Notes under the pieces: generated by a model
Database searches by the model: none
Told to the model about the DNA's origin: nothing
The model's input: the letters and a program-made list of their open reading frames with translations, nothing else
Position numbers and translations under genes: made by a program
Shown: positions 43,371-52,159 of the stretch, one piece after another
How the letters are laid out: every line of letters begins with the position of its first letter
Numbering within the stretch: position 1 is the stretch's first letter
Source of the DNA: DAOTXR01 sp034435375
GTDB lineage: Bacteria; Chloroflexota; Anaerolineae; Aggregatilineales; UBA3940
Reading direction: 5' to 3'
Length of the DNA: 64,000 nucleotides
NCBI GenBank assembly: GCA_034435375.1
Contig: DAOTXR010000073.1
Span: 244,426 to 308,425 of the forward strand

Positions 43371-44333
43371 ATGGCTCGCGATCCCGCCATTGCCATGCAG
43401 AGTGTTGTGCGCCGCTTTGGGGAGGTCGTTGCTGTCAGCGGAGTGACGCTGGAGGTCGAGCGTGGTGAGGTTTTCGGCTTCCTGGGTCACAATGGTGCAG
43501 GCAAGACAACCACCGTCCGTCTGCTCAATGGTGTGCTGATACCCACCGCAGGCACACTTCGGGTGTTGGGCCTCGATCCCGTCACTGAGGGGCCAGCACT
43601 GCGTCGCAGGACCGGTATTCTGACCGAGTCGCCATCGCTGGACGAGCGGCTGACAGCCCGTGAGAACCTCACCATTTATGCTGTCCTGTACGACGTACCA
43701 CAGGAGAAGGTTGCCAGCCGCGTTGAGGCCCTGCTGGAGCAATTCGAGCTGGCTGACCGCGCCGATGAAAAAGTGAGCGGCTACAGCAAAGGCATGAAAC
43801 AGCGCATGGCGTTGGCTCGTGCGCTGATCCACCAGCCAGAGTTGCTGTTTCTCGATGAGCCTACTTCTGGCCTGGACCCCGTAGCGGCGCTGCACGTCCA
43901 CCAGCTGATCACCCACCTGAGCGGAGAGGGCCGCACCGTGTTTCTGTGCACACATAACCTGATCGAAGCACAGAAGCTGTGCGATCGAGTTGCTGTGCTG
44001 GAACATGGCCAAGTCCTGGTGATGGGCACGCCTGCTGAGTTAAGCCGCCGTTATGCCCATCGGCAGCGCCTCGAAGTTGAGGTGTCACCACAGACCATGC
44101 CCACCGCGCTGGGAGCGCTGCAAGCCATGCCGGGCATCACCGACATCACAAGCGAGAATCACCGCACCCTTGTCTTCTCTGGGGCTGACCACGAGCGGAT
44201 TCCCGAAGTGGTGACGTTGTTGGTCGGGGCGGGGGTGCGCATCTATCGCATCACCCCTCAAGAGCCATCGTTGGAGGATGTCTACTTCGCGCTGCACGGC
44301 GAGGGGAAAGCGACTGAGGAGGGGAGAGCATGA
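43371..44333 (+). CDS. ABC transporter ATP-binding protein
   Basis: A 320-residue ABC-2-type ATPase. Walker A GHNGAGKTTT, signature SGYSKGMKQRMALARAL, Walker B LLFLDEPTSGLD and the switch His in CTHNLIEA are present. A C-terminal domain of about 90 residues (RQRLEVEVSPQTMP onward) is typical of exporters for drugs or lipids. GAGAGGG precedes ATG 43371. The stop overlaps the permease gene by 4 nt, so the two form one transporter. Confidence 0.93.
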   Translation: MARDPAIAMQSVVRRFGEVVAVSGVTLEVERGEVFGFLGHNGAGKTTTVRLLNGVLIPTAGTLRVLGLDPVTEGPALRRRTGILTESPSLDERLTARENLTIYAVLYDVPQEKVASRVEALLEQFELADRADEKVSGYSKGMKQRMALARALIHQPELLFLDEPTSGLDPVAALHVHQLITHLSGEGRTVFLCTHNLIEAQKLCDRVAVLEHGQVLVMGTPAELSRRYAHRQRLEVEVSPQTMPTALGALQAMPGITDITSENHRTLVFSGADHERIPEVVTLLVGAGVRIYRITPQEPSLEDVYFALHGEGKATEEGRA

Positions 44334-45154
44334 ACTGGCGTGGGATCAGGGCTGTGATAGCCAAAGACTTGAAGGTGGTGATGCGCAGCAAGATGATCAT
44401 GCTGCCCATGATCATCTTGCCCGTCATTTTGCAAGTGCTCGTGCCCGCTGGATTTGGCCTAACTGCCTACTTTGCTGCTGACACAATGGCTGCCGACACC
44501 GAGGACGACATGCAGGCTATGCTGGAGATGATGCCGCCGGCGGTACGAGAGCAGATCGCTGATATGCAGCCCAACCAGGCGTTTCTCACGCTGATGACAG
44601 TGTATGTCTTTGCGCCCATGTATCTGATCGTCCCGATGATGGTCGCCAGTGTGATCGCTGCCGACAGTTTTGTGGGCGAGCGCGAGCGCAAAACGCTGGA
44701 AGCCTTGCTGCACACGCCGCTCACCAACCGAGAGCTTCTGACAGCCAAGATGCTCTCGGCCTGGTTAGCTGCGATTGGGGTGGCGATGGGCAGCTTCGTG
44801 CTGTATGCGCTGGTTGTCAACGGTGTCGGTTGGCTGGTAATGGGCCGCCTGTTTTTCCCTAACTGGATGTGGATTGTGCTGGTGCTATGGGTCGCACCAG
44901 CAGTGGCGGGAATAGGTCTGGGTTTGACGGTCCTGCTCTCGACCCGCGTCAACACCTTCCAGGAGGCGTATCAGATGGGGGGTGTGGTTGTGCTGCCGTT
45001 GATCGCACTGATGATCGGCCAGCTCGCAGGGGTGATCACCCTGAGCACAGGATCTACATTAGCTATTGGCGCAGTGTTCTGGATCATTGACGCAGTGATT
45101 ATCTGGTTGGGGGCCAAGACCTTCGACCGCGATGCCCTGCTCGCGCGGCTGTAG
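44330..45154 (+). CDS. ABC-2 type permease
   Basis: A 274-residue membrane protein with six predicted helices and an early extracytoplasmic loop (DTEDDMQAMLEMMPPAVREQ). The ABC-2 signature ADSFVGERERKTLEALLHTP marks the cytoplasmic coupling region. It is translationally coupled to the preceding ATPase (ATGA). The substrate is unknown. Confidence 0.9.
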   Translation: MNWRGIRAVIAKDLKVVMRSKMIMLPMIILPVILQVLVPAGFGLTAYFAADTMAADTEDDMQAMLEMMPPAVREQIADMQPNQAFLTLMTVYVFAPMYLIVPMMVASVIAADSFVGERERKTLEALLHTPLTNRELLTAKMLSAWLAAIGVAMGSFVLYALVVNGVGWLVMGRLFFPNWMWIVLVLWVAPAVAGIGLGLTVLLSTRVNTFQEAYQMGGVVVLPLIALMIGQLAGVITLSTGSTLAIGAVFWIIDAVIIWLGAKTFDRDALLARL

Positions 45155-45175
45155 GTGAACGCCCTGACCACGTGA

Positions 45176-45205
45176 AGCAGGGGTGGCGGGACGTCCACCC
45201 CTGCT
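45176..45205. terminator. Bidirectional hairpin between convergent genes
   Basis: A perfect 11-bp stem AGCAGGGGTGG / CCACCCCTGCT with an 8-nt loop lies between the permease and DUF2723 stop codons. The stem resembles the one at 57006-57037. T-tracts are weak on both sides. Confidence 0.55.
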
Positions 45206-45262
45206 GATTCTGGCATCAATCTATGGAAACAGGCCGTCTCTTTGCTCTTGGCATTATCTGGA

Positions 45263-46936
45263 TTACCGGGGCGGACAGCGAATCCCCTCGCCGTCGAAGA
45301 CAACAAACTCATGGATTGCCTCCCACCGCCCTGCTTCGACCAGCGGCGCTGGCGCCCCATCGTCGATCACGGCAACAACCTCGTAGCCTGCAATCGTGTC
45401 ACTGTCTGGCACACACACCGGCAGCAACCCCCAGCCCTGGATGCGGTCGTCGGCCCAGTCTAATACCCATATCTGCCGGTCGTTCTCCATCATTGCCGTG
45501 GGGACAAGCTCTGGCGCAGCCTCTGACCAACGGAGGTAGGCAGGAGACGGCCCCGGCGGCGGGTCTACGTCGGGATGCGAGACCATCGTGATGTCTCTCC
45601 CCTCTGCCAGAGCCATGTAACGAACCGCCCAGCTATAGTAGAACGCGGGCGAGTTACGGCCCGGCATCAACACCCACGCGCCTGGCTCGGTTTTATCCAA
45701 TAGCGCCTGGCTGCTCTCAGCAAAAGTGGTATTGTCGCTCTGGTCGACTGCTGGCAGGTAAGCATACAGGTTGATGGCCAACGCCAGCACCCCTGACCCG
45801 GCCAGCGCTGCAAGGTAAGTGTATCCGGACAGGACCCCGCCCTGAATCAGCAGCAGCCTGTATTGCGGCTGGAGCAATTCCCACACCTGGAGTGCTCCGT
45901 ATCCGACAAGCGGCGTAGCGATGATATACACCGGGATGAGAAAGTCATGCCAGTCGGGAATGGCGTAGGCAATGACGAACAGGTACTCAGCCGCCAGGCC
46001 CAACACGAACGTCCAGGCCAACTCGGCGCGGCGTTGAAATAGCTCCCATGCGCCGATGATTCCCAGCGCCAACCCCCACGGCATGAACTGCTGGGCAACC
46101 TGACCCAGCGACTCCGGAAGGCGTGCCAGCAGCTCGCGGCGAGGCAGCGCCAAGATTTGCGCCCTGAAGGGACCGCCCGTCAGATAGTCGATCAGCCCTG
46201 CGGGATCAGTCGCCAGGGACTGCGATGGAATGGGGCAGTAGTTGCAGAAAGGCGGGTTGGCCGCTGCACGGAGCGGGATGTAGAGGTATTGAAGGGCTGC
46301 GACGATCACAATGACGGCAGTGACAGCCAGATGACGTGGGCGCAGCAGCATTGAGCGGTCCGTGATCTGGACGATGTACAGGAATACCGGCAGCAGCAGG
46401 ATCATCGACAGGTGATTGCCAAAGCTGAGAGCGTATACAACGACCGCTGACCAGTACGCGGCAGGGTTGCGCGTTTGGTGCCATGTCACTAACAGGTAGA
46501 GCACCAGCGCGACATACAACCCGTTCAACGAATACAGTTCCGCAATGCTGGCCTGGTACCACACGCGCGGCGCGACAGCCAAGAGCAACGCCGCAAAGCT
46601 GCTCGTGACCAGATTTTGTGTCAGGCGATAAGTCAACAGGAAAGTCACCCCGATCATCGCCGAGGCGCACAGCGCTGACATCAGGTTGAGAAGGTAGGCC
46701 GGGCTGGGGCCAGGGATGGCCGTCATGATCAAGCGCCCCAGCATGAGATACTGAGGACTGCCCGGTGGGTGGATCACGCCGCCGACCAGTGCTGCAATCT
46801 GGAGTTCCATGCTGTCCAACGACGGCCCAACGCCGGGGTGCAATGTCTGCAGATAGAGACCCAGCGACAGTAGTCCTACCGCGAATGCTGCCAGTAGCAC
46901 GATGCGCGACACAGAGGATTGATCAGACTCTGGCAC
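45263..46936 (-). CDS. DUF2723 membrane glycosyltransferase-like protein
   Basis: A 557-residue integral membrane protein with about 11 helices and the DUF2723 N-terminus (LHPGVGPSLDSMELQIAALV then GVIHPPGSPQYLMLGRL), related to protein O-mannosyltransferase-type GT-C enzymes. The acidic residue in the first loop (DSMEL) corresponds to the GT-C catalytic aspartate. A soluble C-terminal domain of about 150 residues (PGAWVLMPGRNSPAFYY onward) lies outside the membrane. I prefer GTG 46936, preceded by GGGAGA; a TTG at 46984 lies inside a palindrome and is less likely. It probably transfers lipid-linked sugars to an acceptor outside the membrane; donor and acceptor are unknown. Confidence 0.85.
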   Translation of the reverse strand: MPESDQSSVSRIVLLAAFAVGLLSLGLYLQTLHPGVGPSLDSMELQIAALVGGVIHPPGSPQYLMLGRLIMTAIPGPSPAYLLNLMSALCASAMIGVTFLLTYRLTQNLVTSSFAALLLAVAPRVWYQASIAELYSLNGLYVALVLYLLVTWHQTRNPAAYWSAVVVYALSFGNHLSMILLLPVFLYIVQITDRSMLLRPRHLAVTAVIVIVAALQYLYIPLRAAANPPFCNYCPIPSQSLATDPAGLIDYLTGGPFRAQILALPRRELLARLPESLGQVAQQFMPWGLALGIIGAWELFQRRAELAWTFVLGLAAEYLFVIAYAIPDWHDFLIPVYIIATPLVGYGALQVWELLQPQYRLLLIQGGVLSGYTYLAALAGSGVLALAINLYAYLPAVDQSDNTTFAESSQALLDKTEPGAWVLMPGRNSPAFYYSWAVRYMALAEGRDITMVSHPDVDPPPGPSPAYLRWSEAAPELVPTAMMENDRQIWVLDWADDRIQGWGLLPVCVPDSDTIAGYEVVAVIDDGAPAPLVEAGRWEAIHEFVVFDGEGIRCPPR

Positions 46937-46976
46937 AGCACTTCTCTCCCGGCCTGCAGAATAAGGGGTCACCGAC

Positions 46977-46994
46977 GGGGGCAATTGTGCCCCC
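46977..46994. repeat. Palindrome with CAATTG centre
   Basis: A 7-bp perfect stem GGGGGCA-ATTG-TGCCCCC upstream of the DUF2723 gene. It shares the centre and G/C arms of the hairpin at 57006-57037 (GGGGCGCACAATTGCACCCC) and may be a member of a small intergenic repeat family. Confidence 0.45.
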
Positions 46995-47135
46995 TGAGCG
47001 ACAGATCGGCAACTACGCGATCCCGCTTGTCACCTCTTATGGCGTGCTCCTCGCCGCAACCGCCTTGCTTGCTGTCCGCTTTTTGTCCCATTCTGGACCG
47101 ATTCGCCCTCTGAAGGCGCGAGCATTTCCTTCAGA

Positions 47136-47312
47136 CTGAGAACAGCCGCCCTGGGAAGGCAGGCGGCGAGTCTCAGGAGAAAGGAGCGCCAGCCTATGTC
47201 AAGCCCCGGTTCCCCCGGCTCTGGAGGGGGAGGCGACCCCGTCTAGGGGTCATCCTGTCCGACCTTCCAGAGAACACAAGGAGAGCAGTCCGGTGGGCTG
47301 CTCTCCTTGTGT
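47136..47312 (+). ncRNA. Candidate structured RNA (series of hairpins)
   Basis: The 440-bp gap between the DUF2723 and CHAT genes holds an unusual run of stems: a nested pair CTGAGA/TCTCAG (47136-47141, 47171-47176) enclosing GCCGCC/GGCGGC (47145-47150, 47162-47167); CCCCC/GGGGG (47212-47216, 47226-47230); GACCCC/GGGGTC (47235-47240, 47246-47251); and a perfect 15-bp terminal stem ACACAAGGAGAGCAG/CTGCTCTCCTTGTGT (47274-47288, 47298-47312). I do not recognise tRNA, SRP, RNase P, tmRNA or a known riboswitch. A 16-codon frame at 47196 with an AAGGAG site is also present. The last hairpin may instead terminate the minus-strand CHAT transcript. Confidence 0.4.
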
Positions 47313-47377
47313 GATGGAATGCTGATCAGACTGGAGATGGACGTATGCCAGACCTGGCGCTTTTTCTGTACACCTCG

Positions 47378-50300
47378 TTACGGCCTGCCAAACAGGCTAA
47401 AGGGCGCCCAGTAATAGGCTTCCAGACCACTCCGAGCGGCGGTCCGCTGCGCTTGGGCCAGCGCGGCCAGCGGACTTTCCCCCTGATTGAGTGCAGCGTA
47501 AAACTCAGCCATCAGATCGGCGGTCTGTGCGTCGGCAGCCAGCCACAGGCTTGCTACAACAGCCTGGGCGCCAGTGCTCAGAAAAGCCTGAGCCAGCCCT
47601 GAAATCTCGTCTCCATAATGCCAGCGCCCCATCCCACTCTGGCATGCCGATAGCGTCACCAGCCGTGCTGCCAGCCGCCATTGTGCAATGTCTCCAATTG
47701 TCAGGATGCCGGAGCCAATCAGCAGCCCGGTAAAAGCGCCGGTGGCCGGATCGACATAGGCGTGGGTAGCCAGGTGCAGCCAGTCATAGCCGAAGAGCCT
47801 GCCTTGCGCTCCATCCTCGGCCAGCTTGTTGCAGTCTATTTCAGCAGACAGCAACATCCGGATGCGGTTACTCTGCTGTACCACAGCCTCGACTTCCTGC
47901 GTGATGTGCGGCAGGTCGGAGTAGCCGGGCATGTCGAAGTGCGTCTGCGCCACCAACAGCCCCTGTCCTTCCACCGGCGGCGGTGGAGCAGACCGCTCCA
48001 TCAAGCTGGCCAGCAGACTCAGCGACGGCGTGTACAGCAACCTACTCCGTTCGATCAGCGGCGCTTCGTCATCTAGCAGGGCCTGAAATGCCAGTCCATG
48101 AAGCTGGTGGGAGGGGACGATGATCAGGGTGTGGTCCGGATGCAGACGAGCGCGCACGGCGGCGGGTATGAGCAGTCCAAACAGGTCGCGGCGACTGGCC
48201 AGGCTGAGGGGGAGGGCATTGCTCTGCACCGAAGAACGGCCCAGGTAGGCGAACCGGCGAAATGTATCATCGGGGTTGGTGCACAGACGTAGCGCCGGCT
48301 GTGTCCGTCCTTCCAGCGGGATGTGATGCCAATCCAGGCCAGTGGGAGTCAGAGTGAACAGGAGGAGGCTCCGGCGATGCCAGGCGTAGCGCAGCACAGT
48401 CCATGCGCGACCCAGGCAGCGGTTCAGTTGCTCAGTCAGGCGAGCCGCCAGCGTCTCAAGATCGTGTCCCTCCGGCGGCAAGTAACCCAGCCGAGCGCTG
48501 AGCAGTTGAGCGCCTTGTAGCTCAGCGATGATGAATGCCCGCGCCGAGTCCCCCAACTCGCTGGCGATGTCCAGTGCGCTGTCGTAGGTTGGCTGCCAGG
48601 TCCGGGCGAGCTGCCCCGCTTCTTCCTCGCGGTGCAGAGTGCGACGGGCTGCCCGGACCTGGCTCAGGGCATCTAGGTAGGATTGCAGGGCTTCCTGAGG
48701 ACGATGCTGTGCATGGGCAACCTTGCCTGACAGAGCGCAATGCCGCCAACGCAGAATGGGCGGCAGCGAGCCAACCTCCAGGTGGTCCAGCTCCCGGCTG
48801 GCCTCATCGCTGCGGCCCAGGTCAGTGTATGCCTCAGCGATGCCGAGCTGGGCTTCCCAGGCTGCCTCGCGCTGACTCAGAGCTTTGAACTCGCTCAGGC
48901 TGGCCTGATACAACTCAAGGGCTGTTGAGGGGTTGCCCTGGCTCATGAACACATCGGCGCGGGTTCGCCTGCACAGCGCCACATCGAAGTCAACTCCGGC
49001 AGCTTGAGCCTGTTCAGCAGCCCGGTCCAGCAGAGCATGGGCGCGATCAGGCTGCCCGCGCTGGGCCAGAAGCTGCGCCAACAAGGTCACTGGCTGGGCA
49101 GCCAAAGCGCCGGGGCCGAGCTGATCGGCAATTCGAATAGCACTCTCCAGATGTTCGATGGCTGGCTCCAGGTAGCCGAATGTGGCGTAAGTCTTGCCCA
49201 GGTTGTTGTGCGCCGTGGCAAGCAATTCCAGATAACGCTCGCGCTCGAAGACCGTCCGAGCCTCGTTGATCAAGCGCAGCGATTCGGAGAAGTTCCCTTC
49301 ACGGCGGGCGACCACGCCCAGATTCAGGGTGCAGGTTGCGCTGAAGATCGGGTCACCGACCTGGTTATACAACTCAGCTGCCCGGCGATAACCGGCAGCG
49401 GCTGCCTGATAATCGCCCTGCTGCAAGCGGTGGTTGGCAATTGTCAGTTCACTGTGAGCCAGAGTGGCTTTGAGGTCGAGACGGATCGCCAACAAGCTGA
49501 TGTGAACCCAGGTCTGGAGATGGCGATCCAGGTTCCCCTGCTGAAACTGGATGGCTGCGATGTCTGTCAGGCTAAGGAGCTGATAGTATTCGTGCCGGAG
49601 CGCCTTTGCCCGGTTGTGAGCGGCCCACGACCAGTGTAGCGCCTGATCTACTTGATGGCGCTGAGAGTAGTAGACGCTTCGCACCATCCAGGCAAAACAC
49701 AGCATAGCCGTCATATCTCTCTGGCTGAAGGTCTCCTCCGCCTGATCTAGCAGCCCCAGCCCAGCCTCAAGCTCCCCTCGGTACAGCAGGTCACGCGCTT
49801 CAATCGACAGCGCGATGGCCCTGTCAGCTGGGAGGTCATGGCTGGCGAAGAACTGCTTGGCGTCTCGGAGGACGACTTGCGCCTCTGTGCGGCGGGTGTC
49901 TGCAAGCAACGAATACACAGCATTCAGCCGACAGCGTTGCGCATTGATTGCGTCACCGGAGGCGTCCAACCGGTCGGCGATGCTCATCAGGCGGCTATCG
50001 GTGCCACGCAGTCCCATCAGGCGACGTTCGCACAAGACAGCGTGCCATTCGGCCACCAGAAGCGACTGTTGGGTATCTAGCTCTGGCAACGCCTCATCGA
50101 GACAGTCCCTGGCATCGCGATAGTATCCCCACCAGCACAACGCAATCCCCAGACCTGCGACAGCCTGAGCCACCAGAGATGGCTCCTGGCAGCTCCAGGC
50201 TGCTTTGAGCGCACCCAGCCCCTGGGCAACGCTCAGCACCGGGTTCTCACGGGCCAGTTCCAGGGCAGCCGCAGGGAGCATGTGTGGGTTTTGAGATAGG

Positions 50301-50404
50301 AGCCGGGCGCCATCGGCCTCGGCTGCATCCATGCGATAGGGCAGTACAAGGGTCGAGTCAACGGCGTGCAGGCGTTCGTATAGCAGAGAGAGGTCAGCGG
50401 GCAT
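47378..50404 (-). CDS. TPR-CHAT caspase-like protein
   Basis: A 1008-residue protein. The first two-thirds are tetratricopeptide-type helical repeats (for example AHNNLGKTYATFGYLEPAIE and LQQGDYQAAAAGYRRAAELY). The C-terminal third is a CHAT domain, a clan CD cysteine-protease fold, with the catalytic dyad H881 (WLHLATHAYVD) and C921 (LSACQSG), 40 residues apart as expected, and the closing segment VASLWLAADAQT. TPR-CHAT proteins act as regulated proteases, for example in type III-E CRISPR systems. Here the gene lies 13 nt downstream of a zinc-finger protein and a sigma-factor gene. I chose ATG 50404. No transmembrane segment is seen, so it is likely cytoplasmic. The target is unknown. Confidence 0.92.
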   Translation of the reverse strand: MPADLSLLYERLHAVDSTLVLPYRMDAAEADGARLLSQNPHMLPAAALELARENPVLSVAQGLGALKAAWSCQEPSLVAQAVAGLGIALCWWGYYRDARDCLDEALPELDTQQSLLVAEWHAVLCERRLMGLRGTDSRLMSIADRLDASGDAINAQRCRLNAVYSLLADTRRTEAQVVLRDAKQFFASHDLPADRAIALSIEARDLLYRGELEAGLGLLDQAEETFSQRDMTAMLCFAWMVRSVYYSQRHQVDQALHWSWAAHNRAKALRHEYYQLLSLTDIAAIQFQQGNLDRHLQTWVHISLLAIRLDLKATLAHSELTIANHRLQQGDYQAAAAGYRRAAELYNQVGDPIFSATCTLNLGVVARREGNFSESLRLINEARTVFERERYLELLATAHNNLGKTYATFGYLEPAIEHLESAIRIADQLGPGALAAQPVTLLAQLLAQRGQPDRAHALLDRAAEQAQAAGVDFDVALCRRTRADVFMSQGNPSTALELYQASLSEFKALSQREAAWEAQLGIAEAYTDLGRSDEASRELDHLEVGSLPPILRWRHCALSGKVAHAQHRPQEALQSYLDALSQVRAARRTLHREEEAGQLARTWQPTYDSALDIASELGDSARAFIIAELQGAQLLSARLGYLPPEGHDLETLAARLTEQLNRCLGRAWTVLRYAWHRRSLLLFTLTPTGLDWHHIPLEGRTQPALRLCTNPDDTFRRFAYLGRSSVQSNALPLSLASRRDLFGLLIPAAVRARLHPDHTLIIVPSHQLHGLAFQALLDDEAPLIERSRLLYTPSLSLLASLMERSAPPPPVEGQGLLVAQTHFDMPGYSDLPHITQEVEAVVQQSNRIRMLLSAEIDCNKLAEDGAQGRLFGYDWLHLATHAYVDPATGAFTGLLIGSGILTIGDIAQWRLAARLVTLSACQSGMGRWHYGDEISGLAQAFLSTGAQAVVASLWLAADAQTADLMAEFYAALNQGESPLAALAQAQRTAARSGLEAYYWAPFSLFGRP

Positions 50405-50417
50405 GGATGTGAGGCTT

Positions 50418-51074
50418 CTACGTTTGGGCGTTATCTGTCTCAAGTGTCAGGTGGATACGCTCCACACGGTCGTCCTGGTCGAACCGCACATTCTCGAAGC
50501 TCATGCGCCCATCCTGCACCTGAGCATGATACATGTGGCTGCCGATGAAAAGACGCGCGTGGACAGTTGGAGGCAGCGAATCGGCGTAGAGATCGCCGGT
50601 GATAGTGTATTGGCCGGCTTCATCCTCCCCGTGCAGTGTCAGCATCACCAGCACCGGGTCTTCACCGAGCAGAATTGTGTCGTAGAGCAGCAGACGGCCT
50701 CCGGGCTGGATCGGGCCAAAGCCACGCGCGGCCCTGACCTGGATCGGCTCTGCTACCCTGCTGATGGGCAGCACGATGTGAGCCTGGAACATCTGACCGT
50801 TGCTGCCTGGCGCTACTATGTACTGGACTTGGTCAGGGTGTCGAAGGAACTGCAACGTGTCAGCGGGAATGAGTTTGCTCTCGCCGAGGTCGTCTGCGCG
50901 CAGAAGGTCGGCGAGCAACGCCTGGCAGACCAGACACTGTCCCAGATGAAACGCCACCTGAGGATACATGGTCGCAGCGTCGCGGTGGGCCTGAAGCAAG
51001 TCGGCATAACGAGGCAGAAGCTCGACGTACAGCCAGTGATCTTCAAAACCAGTGGGGTCGGTGGGCTGATTCAC
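50418..51074 (-). CDS. Putative soluble zinc-finger anti-sigma-like protein
   Basis: A 218-residue protein with an N-terminal H-x3-C-x2-C motif (FHLGQCLVC near residue 45) preceded by YADLLQAHRDAATMYPQV, which resembles the zf-HC2 anti-sigma zinc finger. The rest is a beta-rich domain (QAHIVLPISR, YTITGDLYADSLPP, VHARLFIGSHMYHAQVQDGR, MSFENVRF) without a membrane segment. Start GTG 51074 has GGAG 5 nt upstream and lies 8 nt after the sigma-factor reading frame ends. By position it should bind the sigma factor and link it to the CHAT protease (inference). Confidence 0.7.
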   Translation of the reverse strand: MNQPTDPTGFEDHWLYVELLPRYADLLQAHRDAATMYPQVAFHLGQCLVCQALLADLLRADDLGESKLIPADTLQFLRHPDQVQYIVAPGSNGQMFQAHIVLPISRVAEPIQVRAARGFGPIQPGGRLLLYDTILLGEDPVLVMLTLHGEDEAGQYTITGDLYADSLPPTVHARLFIGSHMYHAQVQDGRMSFENVRFDQDDRVERIHLTLETDNAQT

Positions 51075-51082
51075 CACTGCTC

Positions 51083-51936
51083 CTATTCCGAGAGCGCGAA
51101 GTGTCGCAGGTTCCGCAGCGCTTTGCGTCGTAGCTGGTGCACAGCGTTGCGGGTGCGCCCCGTGGCAGACGCGATCTCTTCCGTGGTTTGCCCCTCAAGC
51201 AATCGCTGAATCACCTCTTTCTGGCCTGGCCTGGGCTGAGCCGGCGGAGACCAGCATCAAGAGTAAGTCCATGGTCGGCTTGGTCAAAGACCTGCGCAGC
51301 CTGCCCGTCAGGCAGAGTCTCGGCCAACGTTAGGGCGCCTGGGTCTGGGGTGAGGGGTCGGTCGAGCGAGCGAGCCATATTATTCCACCGGAAGTCTGCC
51401 GACTTGCGGATGGTCTTCACCTCGTAGATGACAAACAACGCCGTCCACTGCCTCAGGCTAGTGTCGAACGGGAAGCGGTCAAGGCTAAGCCACAGGACGG
51501 CAGCGCAGTGCGCCACCAGATCATCGACCAGCGCATCGAGACGATCTCCCAGGCAAGGCACGAAAGGACGCAGCACCATCAGCACCCGCTGGTGAATCAG
51601 GCGGAGAATGTCTTCCCAAGCCTTGTAATCGCCGGCTCGCAGCGCATTCACCCGCGGCCCCTCTTCGATCAGGCTGGCAATCACCTCATCGACGTAAGCA
51701 TCAGGCACCCCTGTCGCAGGATTGGGCAGTGGGGAGGCCGGGATGCGACCCACATTGCGCCGAATGACGCCTGCAGCCTGCCTGGCCAGCGCATCAGGAT
51801 CGGGAGCCATGCCGCGACTGGCGCTGTTGTGATGGACAACAGCCCGCCGCAGGCACTGGATGAGGAGGGGGTCATCCATGCGGCAATCCACAGCCTGTGA
51901 CCGGTCTCCTTTCTGACTATGGTTACATTGTATCAT
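51083..51936 (-). pseudogene. ECF-like sigma factor with a frameshift between regions 2 and 4
   Basis: The first frame (51936 or an internal start near 51879, to TGA 51211-51213) encodes sigma-70 region 2 (LRAGDYKAWEDILRLIHQRV, DRLDALVDDLVAHCAAVLWL, IYEVKTIRKSADFRW) and stops at GLRRLSPGQARKR. Another frame (from about 51235 to TAG 51083-51085) continues with a textbook region 4 HTH: PGQKEVIQRLLEGQTTEEIA then SATGRTRNAVHQLRRKALRN. The break falls at a 5-nt tandem repeat (CTGGC, CTGGC, CTGG at 51221-51234, plus strand). Removing one unit restores one continuous protein. It may be a mutated gene, a phase-variable switch or a sequencing/assembly error. It precedes the zinc-finger and CHAT genes. 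Confidence 0.8.
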
Positions 51937-51995
51937 TAATTTGGTCGGCTAAGACGTCAGCCAGGGGGCTGCTCTCACCGCAGACGACACCTGTC

Positions 51996-52024
51996 TTGAC
52001 AACCCTCTACGCAGGATGTATCAT
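51996..52024 (+). promoter_or_regulatory. Strong sigma70 promoter of the GldA-GldF-GldG operon
   Basis: A perfect TTGACA (51996-52001), a 17-nt spacer and TATCAT (52019-52024). It lies about 136 nt before the ABC ATPase start, and its only plus-strand target is that operon. Confidence 0.75.
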
Positions 52025-52159
52025 CAGCCCCACGATCCATGCGCCGTGGCTTACCTACGACGTTCTCTCAGGAGCAACTGGCGGAAGTAAACGCGGCGTT
52101 TTTGTTGCGTGATGCACATACCTTGAACATCTCCTCAGGGTATCTCCAGGAGCGACCGC

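Noticed and set aside
47196..47246. 16-codon frame rich in Ser, Pro and Gly after an AAGGAG site
   Set aside because: It falls within stem-forming sequence, has no family and is too short to support as a gene.
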